The notes beneath the pieces are model-generated. The model saw only the letters and a program-made list of their open reading frames with translations. It was not told the origin of the DNA and made no database searches. A stretch of 9,755 nt of DNA, taken from positions 1 through 9,755 of the forward strand of contig JAEVZT010000478.1 in the NCBI GenBank assembly GCA_023392115.1, read 5' to 3'. Origin of the DNA: Chloroflexota bacterium. Lineage in GTDB: Bacteria; Chloroflexota; Anaerolineae; Aggregatilineales; Phototrophicaceae. Positions 1 to 7,185 of this stretch are shown one piece after another. How positions within the stretch are numbered: the first letter of the stretch is position 1; each line of letters starts with the position of its first letter. Position numbers and translations under genes: made by a program.

Positions 1-948
1 GTTGAGTGCTTCTAGCTTCACCGGCTCGACGTCCTCGATCTCGACAGGCAGCCATTGCGAATCGTCGTATCCCGGCTGGTTCCAGCCCGGCATTTCCAGA
101 CGCGCGTCGTATGTTTCACCCATGAGCAAATCGGAGTGAATAATGGCGCCGGCAGTCCCCTTCCATTCGCCGTCCGTGCTGATTACCGCCGTACTGCCAT
201 CTTCGTACTCAACGTGCATCTGCATCAGGAACGAGGGTCGCTCGCCATAGAACTGACGCCCGCCCTTATTGCCGACGTAGCCGCAGTACCAACCGTCGCC
301 AAGCATCGCGCCGAGCGCATTGTTCCCCGTTTGGACGAAGGTGGTCACATCGTAGGTTTGATACAAAATGCGCTTGCGGTAATCCGTCCAATCAGGCGCA
401 AGCGCGGCATCGCCGACCCGAGTGCCGTTCAGGTAAAGCTGATACAGCCCTCGCGCAGTGGCATAGAGCGTCGCGCGCCGGACAGGTCGGTCGATGCTGA
501 ACCCGCGCCGCAGATACGGACTTGGCTTCATGTCCATGTCACCGGGCGCGCCCGTATCGACGGTGATCCACTGCCCCACCCAATCCGCCTCGTCAAGCAG
601 TCCCATCGTCCACTCGGCGGGCTCAGTATACGGAGATGCAGCCCCAGCTTGATCCCAGACACGCACCTTCCAGTAACAGCGCTGCCCCGACTTCAGCGGC
701 ACTCCCTCGTAAAGGATGTGCAGCGAATTGCTCGTTTCAACCTTCTGGCTGTCCCACAGATCGCCGCGATCCCCGGCGAGAACTTCAGCGCTTGACGCGA
801 CAAGGATTTGATACGCCGCCTGTTTTTGATCGCGCCGATCCGATTCAAGCTGCCAGCTCAAGCGCGGCTGACGTGCATCAATGCCAAGCGGATTTTCCAG
901 ATACTCACACTTCAAGCGAACAGCATGCAGCGCTGCACGTGGTTCCAC
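1..948 (-). CDS. GH78 alpha-L-rhamnosidase, N-terminal part (runs off left edge)
   Basis: The minus frame stays open from a GTG at 948-946 to base 1, giving 316 codons of a protein that in this family usually runs to about 850-1000 residues. The start is preceded by GAGGAG with a 6-nt spacer. Residues 1-115 look like the N-terminal fibronectin/Ig-like domain (CEYLENPLGIDARQPRLSW near 14-32; CYWKVRVWDQ at 91-100). Residues about 125-310 match the lectin-like Bac_rhamnosid_N domain, with the hallmark LYLNGTRVGD (171-180), WTDYRKRILYQTYDVT (187-202) and GAMLGDGWYCGYVG (213-226). The catalytic (alpha/alpha)6 domain with its acidic residues lies outside the window, so activity cannot be checked. 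Family knowledge: GH78 enzymes release terminal alpha-L-rhamnose from pectic fragments or plant glycosides by inversion. No signal peptide is seen, so it probably acts in the cytoplasm on imported oligosaccharides. It lies 60 nt after the second permease and is probably the last visible gene of that operon. Confidence 0.93.
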   Translation of the reverse strand, partial: MEPRAALHAVRLKCEYLENPLGIDARQPRLSWQLESDRRDQKQAAYQILVASSAEVLAGDRGDLWDSQKVETSNSLHILYEGVPLKSGQRCYWKVRVWDQAGAASPYTEPAEWTMGLLDEADWVGQWITVDTGAPGDMDMKPSPYLRRGFSIDRPVRRATLYATARGLYQLYLNGTRVGDAALAPDWTDYRKRILYQTYDVTTFVQTGNNALGAMLGDGWYCGYVGNKGGRQFYGERPSFLMQMHVEYEDGSTAVISTDGEWKGTAGAIIHSDLLMGETYDARLEMPGWNQPGYDDSQWLPVEIEDVEPVKLEALN

Positions 949-1008
949 GAAAGACTCCTCGTTTTGCAAACAGAGTAGACCGCAAGAAGCGATCCCGAAG
1001 TGAAGAAG

Positions 1009-1836
1009 CTAAAGCGCCAGCCCGCCCTCAAGTCCTCGAATGAACTTGCGAATCGTGAAGGCGAAGACGATGATCAAGGGAATACTAGCGAGCGTATACC
1101 CTGCGAACAAAGGACCATACTGGGTTTGAAAGTCGCTCCTGAACGACAGCATGCCCGCCGCAATCGGCAGCGCGTTTCGGTCGAACACCGAGACAAGGGG
1201 CCAGATGATGTCGTTCCACGTAAACAACAGATTGAGAATGGCGATTGTGCCCAAGCCCGGCAGCGCCAGCGGAGCGGCAATGCGCAGCAGCAGCGTCAGC
1301 TCACCTGCACCGTCCAGCCGCGCCGCCTCGAACACCTCTTTCGGCAGCTTTTCGAAATACACGCGCATCACAAAAGTGGCGAAGACGATCTGGAACGATG
1401 TCCACGGCAAAATGACGCCGTGCGCGGTGCCGAGCCAGCGCCAGTCGCGCATCTGCACGAACAGCGGGATCAGCGTGAGGATGCCGGGCAGCATCATCAG
1501 CGACAGCATCGCCAGAAACAACGCCTCGCGCCCTCTGAAGCGGTAGCGCGCGAAGGCATAGCCTGTCAGCAGTGCCAGCGCGCAAACCAGTATCAGCGTC
1601 GGCAGTGAGTAGAGCACGCTGTTGCCGATGAAGCCCATCACGCGGGAGAAGATGCGCGTATAGTTCTCAAAGTGGAATGGCACTGCCGGTGACCAGAACT
1701 CGCGAAAGAACTGCTCATTATCCTTCAGCGACGTCATCACCATGAAATAGAGCGGGTATATCGTCAGCAGCGCCAAGAACGCCAGCACCGCCTGTTGAAC
1801 CAGTCCATGTCGTCGAATGGCTCTAGATATTGACAT
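1009..1836 (-). CDS. Carbohydrate ABC transporter permease, MalG type (CUT1)
   Basis: A 275-residue inner-membrane permease, normal length for MalG-like proteins of the CUT1 sugar ABC family. Six hydrophobic segments are visible, at about residues 14-36, 68-95, 103-128, 138-158, 193-212 and 242-262. The cytoplasmic EAA loop that docks the ATPase is intact (EVFEAARLDGAGE from residue 167, continuing to about 193), followed by the conserved LLFTWNDIIWPLV (203-215). It forms half of the translocation channel with the upstream permease. The ATG at 1836 follows GAGGAG with a 6-nt spacer, and the first 14 nt overlap the end of the upstream permease gene, suggesting translational coupling. The substrate cannot be read from the sequence. 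The neighbouring GH78 and GH127 genes suggest a rhamnose- and/or arabinose-containing oligosaccharide. Confidence 0.95.
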   Translation of the reverse strand: MSISRAIRRHGLVQQAVLAFLALLTIYPLYFMVMTSLKDNEQFFREFWSPAVPFHFENYTRIFSRVMGFIGNSVLYSLPTLILVCALALLTGYAFARYRFRGREALFLAMLSLMMLPGILTLIPLFVQMRDWRWLGTAHGVILPWTSFQIVFATFVMRVYFEKLPKEVFEAARLDGAGELTLLLRIAAPLALPGLGTIAILNLLFTWNDIIWPLVSVFDRNALPIAAGMLSFRSDFQTQYGPLFAGYTLASIPLIIVFAFTIRKFIRGLEGGLAL

Positions 1837-2773
1837 CGACCGCTCCTCGGTAACGCAGACGAATGGAGAAGTAGCTGAAGACCAGCCCGATCAGCAGCAT
1901 GATGACGCCGACCGCGGTCGCATAGCCGAAATCGCCGTAGCGGAAGGCAGAACGATAGAGGATGTTGGCGGGCGATTCAGTCGACGTGCCGGGACCGCCG
2001 CCGGTGAGGACGAGCTGCGGCGTCAGCAGTTGAATGCCTTCGAGCACTTGCAGGATGATCGTCAGCGCCAGCGCGCCGCGCAGCAGAGGGATGTCGATAG
2101 ACAGGATACGCCGCCACGTGTTACAGCCGTCGATCTTGGCAGCGTCGAAAATTTCCGACGGCAGCCCTTGCAGCGATGAGACGAATACCAGAAACGGAAA
2201 GCTGGCGACGAACGGAAAGCGAATGAACATCAGCGACCATAAGGCTGTGCTCGACTGCCCGAGCCACGGCTGCTGTAGATGCGCAAGACCGACGCTCGCC
2301 AGAAAATTGTTGAGCAAGCCGCTTTGCGGATTGAAGACGAAGCCCCAGACCAGATAGGTGACGGTTTGAGGGACGACCAGTGGGATCACAAAGATGATCT
2401 GCCAGATCGTCTGCATCATTCGGCTGCGCAGGCTGAAGACCAACTCGGCAGCGAAAAACGCCATCACCAGCACGAGTGCCGTGTGAACGACCGTGTAAAG
2501 TGCGATATTGCTGAGCGAGGCAAGAAACAGCCGATCCTGAAATAACTCGGTGTAATTCTGAAGCCCGATGTATTCGGGTGTACGCATGCCACTCCAGTCA
2601 GTGAACGAGTAGAGAATTGCCGAAACCGCTGGAATGTAGCGTAGGAAAATGAGCAGCAGAAATGCCGGAATCAGAAACAAATAAGGCGCTAGTTTTGTCC
2701 AGTCGATTCGCGATTCTCTGGCTCGCGGAGCAGCGCTGCCAGACACAACTGCGGCGGGCACTGGAGTTTGCAT
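1823..2773 (-). CDS. Carbohydrate ABC transporter permease, MalF type (CUT1)
   Basis: A 316-residue permease, partner of the MalG-type protein that follows it. After a roughly 25-residue cytoplasmic N-terminus there are six likely membrane segments, at about 28-58, 88-112, 122-148, 172-200, 232-252 and 281-303. The EAA loop is present (EIFDAAKIDGCNTWRRILS, 207-225), as is the typical MalF/UgpA region LVLTGGGPGTSTESPAN (254-270). The ATG at 2773 is preceded by AGGTGG with a 6-nt spacer. It lies 127 nt downstream of the binding-protein gene, with a strong hairpin between them that may set different expression levels. The order binding protein, MalF-type, MalG-type is the standard CUT1 order. 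No ATPase gene is in the operon, so a multitask MsmK/MalK-type ATPase is probably encoded elsewhere (inference). Confidence 0.95.
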   Translation of the reverse strand: MQTPVPAAVVSGSAAPRARESRIDWTKLAPYLFLIPAFLLLIFLRYIPAVSAILYSFTDWSGMRTPEYIGLQNYTELFQDRLFLASLSNIALYTVVHTALVLVMAFFAAELVFSLRSRMMQTIWQIIFVIPLVVPQTVTYLVWGFVFNPQSGLLNNFLASVGLAHLQQPWLGQSSTALWSLMFIRFPFVASFPFLVFVSSLQGLPSEIFDAAKIDGCNTWRRILSIDIPLLRGALALTIILQVLEGIQLLTPQLVLTGGGPGTSTESPANILYRSAFRYGDFGYATAVGVIMLLIGLVFSYFSIRLRYRGAVDVNI

Positions 2774-2833
2774 GGATTACCACCTAAAACCAAGAGTTCA
2801 ACCGGGATTATAGAAGTGACCGTACAAGGTTTT

Positions 2834-2861
2834 GCAGGGGTGGAGCGCACTCCGCCCCTGC
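2834..2861 (-). promoter_or_regulatory. Intercistronic hairpin between binding-protein and permease genes
   Basis: GCAGGGGTGGAG and CTCCGCCCCTGC flank a 4-base loop (2846-2849), giving a 12-pair stem with a single non-Watson-Crick position (2841/2854). It lies 40 nt after the stop codon of the binding-protein gene and about 60 nt before the permease start. The minus-strand RNA after the stem reads AAAACCTTG, with no U run, so it is not a standard intrinsic terminator. In CUT1 operons a stable stem at this site commonly protects or attenuates the message, so that binding protein is made in excess over permeases. That role here is inference. Confidence 0.6.
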
Positions 2862-2900
2862 GTTACGAGACAATCCGGTAGCTTGCGGCGGTTGCAGCGC

Positions 2901-4373
2901 CTACGCGCCGCACCATTCCCACTGATCCGCCTGATCACGGCACATGTCATCGACTGCCTGTTCGAGCAGCGGTTGATACTGAGCCTTCAGTTCGTCAGCC
3001 GATATTTCCCCGAGCATGAACTGCTGGAACAGGCGGTTGTGCTCGGTGCCAAGCTGCGGGGTCAAGCGTCCCTGCGGGTCACCGATCAATCGTTCCGGCA
3101 TTCCGACGACAAACTGGAAGCGCTGCGAAATCTCCGAAGGCGCCATGCCATTGACGACTGGCACGTAGTTGGGCCACGAATCATAGACCCGCTGGAAGGT
3201 CTGCGGCGCAGTCCAGTACATCAGGAAGTCGACAGCTTCTTCGAGCAGCCCGGCGTCGGCAGTCGCCTGCGTGATGCCGTACTGTCCCGAGGAGCTGGGT
3301 CCGCCAACGCGGTACGAAGACTCGCCATTCACGTCGAACGGATTGCCGTCAGCCTCGGTCACCGGCGGGAAGTACGCCAAACCGTAATCGAACTGCACAT
3401 CTCGTTCCAGCGCGACGGCGGAATTCGACAGCAGCCAAGCCATCGCCACGCGCCCTTCAACAAACAGACGCTGCACGTCATCCAGCGTGACGCCACCGGC
3501 AAACCCGGACATTGCGCAGCTATCGGTGAACTGCTTGGTCAAGTCGAGGTAGACGTCAAAACGCGGGTCATTGACAGAAAACGCGCCGTCGTTGATCGCC
3601 TTGGCAAATTCTTCCGGCATCAACATGCGGAAGTCCTGTCCGGGAATGGTGTAGGCATCCATGTACCACTCGGTACCGATGTCGGCAAAGGCTTCGCTCA
3701 TGAAGATGTCGTCAAGCCACTGGTAGGTGCTCCACTCCGGCGTGACGAAGAAGCCGACAGGCTCGATTCCTGCCGCCTTCAGCGTTTGGCAGTCGGCGAT
3801 GAATTCCGACCAGTTTTCCCACTCGGCGTCAACACCAGCCTGTTCCAGCAGCGCCTCGTTGTAGTACAAGCCGGTTTCGACCCAATCCAGCGCTACCTGA
3901 TAGTAATTGCCGTCTTTAGCGCGAATCTTCGCCAGCACTTCCGGCGGGAACAGGTCGAGCCAGCGTTCACTGCCGGGCTGTCCTTCCGGTACGTAAGGAT
4001 TGGGCATGTCGAGGAACTCGTTCAGCGGCGCCCAGACTTCATCGCCCTGATTGTTACGCTGGACATACTGCTCCCATGTGATGTTCGGCGCCTGCCCTGC
4101 CGCGAGCCGGGTAGTCAACCACGTCCGGTACTCGTCGGTTGAGCCGATGACAGGTTCAAGCTGCACCGTTACGCCCGGATTCAGCGCCATATATTCGGCG
4201 ACGACTTCTTCGACAACTGCCGCCGCTTCGGGACGTTGATCAGGCGCGTAATAGTTTTGGGGGTAGAACGTGATAGTCCCGCTTAGCTCTTCCTCCTGAG
4301 CCAGCGAAACCCCGATGGCTGTGAATAATGCGACAGATAGCAGAAGAACGAGTAGTTTCCCTGAACGAGCCAC
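2901..4373 (-). CDS. Extracellular solute-binding protein of sugar ABC transporter
   Basis: A 490-residue binding protein of the bacterial extracellular solute-binding family 1/8 type, slightly longer than the usual 420-450. The start is GTG at 4373 with AAGGAG and a 6-nt spacer. The N-terminus is a signal peptide: positive MARSGK, a hydrophobic core at 7-24, and a signal-peptidase-I-like site SLA|QEE after residue 25. No lipobox cysteine is present, so it is not an obvious lipoprotein. Family-like stretches include APNITWEQYVQ, YYQVALDWVETGLYYNEALL and RVAMAWLLSNSAVA. Several Trp/Tyr-rich segments (TPEWSTYQWLDD, YMDAYTIPGQDF) would suit aromatic stacking on sugars. Two cysteines ten residues apart at the C-terminus (DMC...EWC) could form a disulfide. 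It captures the oligosaccharide outside the membrane and delivers it to the two permeases that follow. It is the first gene of its operon, with a predicted operator and promoter in the 147-nt gap upstream. Confidence 0.94.
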   Translation of the reverse strand: MARSGKLLVLLLSVALFTAIGVSLAQEEELSGTITFYPQNYYAPDQRPEAAAVVEEVVAEYMALNPGVTVQLEPVIGSTDEYRTWLTTRLAAGQAPNITWEQYVQRNNQGDEVWAPLNEFLDMPNPYVPEGQPGSERWLDLFPPEVLAKIRAKDGNYYQVALDWVETGLYYNEALLEQAGVDAEWENWSEFIADCQTLKAAGIEPVGFFVTPEWSTYQWLDDIFMSEAFADIGTEWYMDAYTIPGQDFRMLMPEEFAKAINDGAFSVNDPRFDVYLDLTKQFTDSCAMSGFAGGVTLDDVQRLFVEGRVAMAWLLSNSAVALERDVQFDYGLAYFPPVTEADGNPFDVNGESSYRVGGPSSSGQYGITQATADAGLLEEAVDFLMYWTAPQTFQRVYDSWPNYVPVVNGMAPSEISQRFQFVVGMPERLIGDPQGRLTPQLGTEHNRLFQQFMLGEISADELKAQYQPLLEQAVDDMCRDQADQWEWCGA

Positions 4374-4388
4374 GTTTATCTCCTTAAT

Positions 4389-4452
4389 CTAACCTGCTCT
4401 CTTTTTTCGACGGACGTACAAAGCGTACTGTCGAGCGATCTCTTCCTCCTTT
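4389..4452 (-). other. Orphan Shine-Dalgarno with 17-codon leader frame lacking a normal start
   Basis: In the leader of the binding-protein gene, a perfect AAAGGAGG (4452-4445) is followed after 5 nt by ATC (4439-4437), which opens an in-frame 16-codon stretch (IARQYALYVRRKKRAG) ending in TAG at 4391-4389, 15 nt before the GTG of the binding-protein gene. No ATG, GTG or TTG lies at normal spacing, so ordinary translation is not supported. It could be a decayed or near-cognate leader peptide, or a chance purine run. Low confidence that it is functional. Confidence 0.2.
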
Positions 4453-4481
4453 ACTTAATACCGAACCGATAAGATAAGGAC

Positions 4482-4510
4482 GTTCTAGGAACGTTCATAT
4501 CACTAGACAA
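4482..4510 (-). promoter_or_regulatory. Putative promoter of the transporter-GH78 operon
   Basis: Reading the minus strand, TTGTCT (4510-4505, 4 of 6 to the sigma-70 -35) and TAGAAC (4487-4482, 4 of 6 to the -10) are separated by exactly 17 nt. The operator at 4486-4499 fills the spacer and touches the -10, the geometry expected for repression by steric block. Each hexamer is weak alone; the operator position is the main support. Confidence 0.4.
4486..4499. promoter_or_regulatory. Second putative LacI-family operator (transporter operon)
   Basis: TAGGAACGTTCATA matches the palindrome core TATGAACGTTCATA found next to the lacI gene at 13 of 14 positions, with the same central CG. It sits 113 nt before the binding-protein start codon and inside the predicted promoter. 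The regulator encoded at 7223-8236 is the obvious candidate to bind it. Confidence 0.7.
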
Positions 4511-4520
4511 GTAAAGACCG

Positions 4521-5192
4521 CTACGTGTCCACGCTGCTTTTCTCCAGCACCGCTTTCACAGCCTCGATGCCCCGCCGCGGGCTGGACAAGACCGGCAATC
4601 CAGCGGCTTCAGCGAGCTTGCGCTCCATACGCGCCATTGACCCTTGCGCCAATACCAGCGCGTCGACCTGCGGCTTCAGGCGCAGCGCGGTATCGAGAAT
4701 AAGCGCGTCGTGCTGCTCAGGAGAACCTCCGACCAGCGCATCATAAGCGCCTTGCGCCAGACCCTCGACCAGAGTCACGGCGCGCCCTACCTTTTCCGCC
4801 TGCTCTCTTAACAGGCGCAGGGTCGGCTGGAGGGTTGTGGGCAGCGTGGCGATGACGCCAATCCGGTCGTAACTCCGCACAGCTTCCGCCGCCATTGCCT
4901 CGTCGATGCGAACGATGGGCACGTCCACCACCTGCTGACCGAGCGCGACGACCTCACCGACCGACGAGCAGGTGTTGAGAATCACGTCCGCGCCGATCTC
5001 GACGGCGGTCTGATAGTAATTCAGCAAGCGCCGGGTGACGGCAGGCGTCACAGCCTGATCGCGTACCACGTCGGCGATCAAGCTGTCGTCGATGATGTTT
5101 ACGAGGCGGCAGCCGGGGAGCACCTCGTTGAACACCGCTTTGAGCGGTTCGGCTAAGCCCTGCCCGGTATAAATAGCGACCACCGTTGTCAT
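4521..5192 (-). CDS. Asp/Glu/hydantoin racemase superfamily protein, one catalytic Cys missing
   Basis: A 223-residue cytoplasmic protein. The ATG at 5192 follows AAGGG with a 7-nt spacer; a TTG one codon upstream is less likely. The fold signature is the N-terminal MTTVVAIYTGQGLAEPL and DVILNTCSSVGEV, where Cys75 occupies the first catalytic cysteine position of the Asp/Glu racemase family. In the C-terminal half, the place where two-cysteine racemases have a second Cys (pattern L-A/G-C-T/A-G) reads ALVLAQGSMARM, with Gln183 instead. A classical two-base racemization is therefore doubtful. Single-cysteine relatives include decarboxylases and isomerases, and the reaction here is unknown. It lies only 13 nt after the GH127 stop, so it is almost certainly co-transcribed with GH127 and the regulator gene. 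A link to sugar catabolism is implied by context only. Confidence 0.85.
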   Translation of the reverse strand: MTTVVAIYTGQGLAEPLKAVFNEVLPGCRLVNIIDDSLIADVVRDQAVTPAVTRRLLNYYQTAVEIGADVILNTCSSVGEVVALGQQVVDVPIVRIDEAMAAEAVRSYDRIGVIATLPTTLQPTLRLLREQAEKVGRAVTLVEGLAQGAYDALVGGSPEQHDALILDTALRLKPQVDALVLAQGSMARMERKLAEAAGLPVLSSPRRGIEAVKAVLEKSSVDT

Positions 5193-5205
5193 CAACGTTC
5201 CCTTC

Positions 5206-7164
5206 TTAGTGCGTTTCGGGTATCCATACGGTCATCTCACTCTTTCCCCGGTTGTCCCAAGCAAAATACGGGATGAACCTCATGTCGATTTCGCGCTGCT
5301 GGCGCGGCTGTGCTTGGCGGTAGAGCTGCCCGTTCCAGTGATCCTGTTGACTGATCGTCACTGTCCCCTTGAGAGCGCGTATATCGGCGATCAAGCCGTC
5401 GAAAGAGGGATCGGGCACGGGCTCCAAGTGCGCCGAGCGTGAAATCGCCACATCCTCGATAGAAACCCCTTCCGGCAGATCAACGGATTCGAGCGCGTAG
5501 ACCAGCGGTCCCCGGCGGACGGCGAGGTGATTGCGCGTTTCTTCCACCAGCGGGTGCGACTCCAATAACTGAACTGGCATGTCCAGCGTCAGCGTGACAA
5601 TATCACCCGGCGACCAAGTGCGATCAACGCGGGCGTACTGTCCGGGCTGCATGTCGACATCCCCCGTGCTGCCATTGATCATCAGCGTTGCGCTTGGGCA
5701 CCAGCCGGGAATGCGCAGCATCAACGCGAATGAGACCGGCGCATCCAAGTCAAGCGTCAGCGTGACCTCCCCTTCCCATGGATAGGCGGTTGCCTGCGTC
5801 AGCCGGATCGGTGTTCCGTCGTCGAGTTGAAGTTCAGCGGTGTTACCGCCGTACAGGTGAACCCAGATGCCTTCGTCCGATACACTGTATACATACGAGC
5901 CGGCTTGGGCAATCGTGCGGACAATGTTGGGCGGGCAGCAGAAGCAGCTGATGTACGGCTCGCGCGAGCGGTTCCAGCGCAGTTCAAACGGCACGCCGTC
6001 GATCTGGCGCAGCGTGTTGGTGTAGAAGAAACGTGTGCCATCGAGGCTGATGCCGACGAGCGCGCTGTTATACAGTACCAGCTCAAGCACATCGGCATAG
6101 CGCGCCTCGCCGGTGATCGACAGCATGCGCCAGTTCCACAGCGCGTTGCCTATGTTGGCGCACGTTTCGTTGTGGGCGGTCACGTTCGGCAGCTGGTACT
6201 CGCGCCCGTAAGCCTGATGCACGCGCGTGATCGTCTCCTGCGCTGCCGCGCCATCCGGTGACGCGCCGGCGTACAGCGCGCCGCAGCCGCCGGTGACGTG
6301 CATCTTGGTCGACGTGACGCTCGTCCACAGCGTTTCGAGCGTGTCGAGCAGGGTTTCGTCACCCGTTTCCATGTAAATGTCGGCAACACCCGCGTAGAGG
6401 TAATTCGCGCGCACCGCGTGTCCGACTGCGCGATCCTGCTGGCGAAACGGCACGCGATCCTGATTATCGTCGCCGCCGTTCGTCACCAGATCGCGGATCT
6501 CGACAAGGTTACGCGCCAGTTCCAGATAACGGGGTTCGCCGGTCGCGCGGTACATGTCGACGACGCCCATGTAGTGCGATGGGCAAATCGCGTTGCGCGC
6601 CAATTCCGGCGCAGCCATCCTGTAAAAGTTGTAGAGAAAATCGGCGGCACGGCGGGCGATCGCCATCAGGGTCTGTTTGCCGGTGGCGCGGCTGTGCACA
6701 CACGCGGCAGTCATCAAATGCCCCATGTTGTAGGTTTCAAAGTGCAGGCGTTCCTGAAACGCGCTGGCGTTCGCGCCGAAACGCTGCTCAATAATGACCG
6801 GCGTGTGAATGTAGCCGTCGTCGCGCTGACACTGCCCGATGACTTCGCTCACCTCGTCCATCAGTTGATCGAGCGCCTCGTCGCGGGTCACGCTGTAAAC
6901 GTGGGCGCCCCCTTCAAGCCATTTATACAGGTCGCCGTCGTGCCACTTGGGACCGTGATGGCTGCCCTGTTCGTGTCCTGCCGCGATCAGGAAATTGGTG
7001 TACGCGTGGCTGATATCCGGATCACGCAGCAAGCGCCACATATTCGGGATCATGACGCTGCGGCATACGTCAAAGCGATCTGCCCAGAAACCTTCCGTCC
7101 AGCGCACTGCATCGGTCGGGAAACCGCGAAGTTTACGATAGAGGCTGTGTTCTGTCGTAATCAC
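5206..7164 (-). CDS. GH127 beta-L-arabinofuranosidase-like glycoside hydrolase (DUF1680)
   Basis: A 652-residue protein, close to the 658 residues of the founding enzyme HypBA1 of Bifidobacterium longum. An (alpha/alpha)6 barrel (about 20-425) is followed by beta-sandwich domains (about 430-650). Metal and nucleophile residues are conserved: HNETC (331-335; Glu333 and Cys335) and ISCFCCPPN (405-413; Cys409 as likely nucleophile, Cys410 as Zn ligand, Cys407 as the extra cysteine). This is the Cys-Zn site that cleaves non-reducing beta-L-arabinofuranosyl groups with retention. The proposed acid/base Glu of HypBA1 lies 16 residues before the Zn Glu; here that position is Gln317 (VHQAYGREY), so the exact activity is uncertain. 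There is no signal peptide, implying action on imported sugars. GTG at 7164 is preferred, with a weak GTGAG 6 nt upstream; TTG at 7167 is the alternative. It lies 58 nt after the lacI gene and 13 nt before the racemase-like gene. Confidence 0.9.
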   Translation of the reverse strand: MITTEHSLYRKLRGFPTDAVRWTEGFWADRFDVCRSVMIPNMWRLLRDPDISHAYTNFLIAAGHEQGSHHGPKWHDGDLYKWLEGGAHVYSVTRDEALDQLMDEVSEVIGQCQRDDGYIHTPVIIEQRFGANASAFQERLHFETYNMGHLMTAACVHSRATGKQTLMAIARRAADFLYNFYRMAAPELARNAICPSHYMGVVDMYRATGEPRYLELARNLVEIRDLVTNGGDDNQDRVPFRQQDRAVGHAVRANYLYAGVADIYMETGDETLLDTLETLWTSVTSTKMHVTGGCGALYAGASPDGAAAQETITRVHQAYGREYQLPNVTAHNETCANIGNALWNWRMLSITGEARYADVLELVLYNSALVGISLDGTRFFYTNTLRQIDGVPFELRWNRSREPYISCFCCPPNIVRTIAQAGSYVYSVSDEGIWVHLYGGNTAELQLDDGTPIRLTQATAYPWEGEVTLTLDLDAPVSFALMLRIPGWCPSATLMINGSTGDVDMQPGQYARVDRTWSPGDIVTLTLDMPVQLLESHPLVEETRNHLAVRRGPLVYALESVDLPEGVSIEDVAISRSAHLEPVPDPSFDGLIADIRALKGTVTISQQDHWNGQLYRQAQPRQQREIDMRFIPYFAWDNRGKSEMTVWIPETH

Positions 7165-7185
7165 CAATAACTCACTTTCATCAAA

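Noticed and set aside
55..795. 246-codon open frame on the plus strand
   Set aside because: The opposite strand encodes an unmistakable GH78 N-terminal domain through to the window edge; the plus frame is a shadow.
1000..1608. 202-codon plus-strand frame very rich in Gln and Arg
   Set aside because: Low-complexity composition produced by reading the antisense of a hydrophobic permease gene; not a real protein.
2832..4142. 436-codon open frame on the plus strand
   Set aside because: It lies antisense to the clearly recognisable sugar-binding protein, has no family-like motifs and no good ribosome site, and is the sort of long antisense frame that GC-rich codon usage produces.
4408..4433. Inverted repeat in the transporter leader as an intrinsic terminator
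   Set aside because: Pairing is broken by internal mismatches and the minus-strand RNA after it is A-rich, not U-rich.
5190..5200. AACGTTC near the racemase-like start codon as a third operator
   Set aside because: Only one half-site is present, with no palindromic partner, and it lies in the ribosome-binding region of a gene that is inside an operon.
6298..7170. 290-codon open frame on the plus strand
   Set aside because: Antisense to the GH127 gene, whose catalytic motifs are intact on the minus strand; the plus frame has no recognisable domain.
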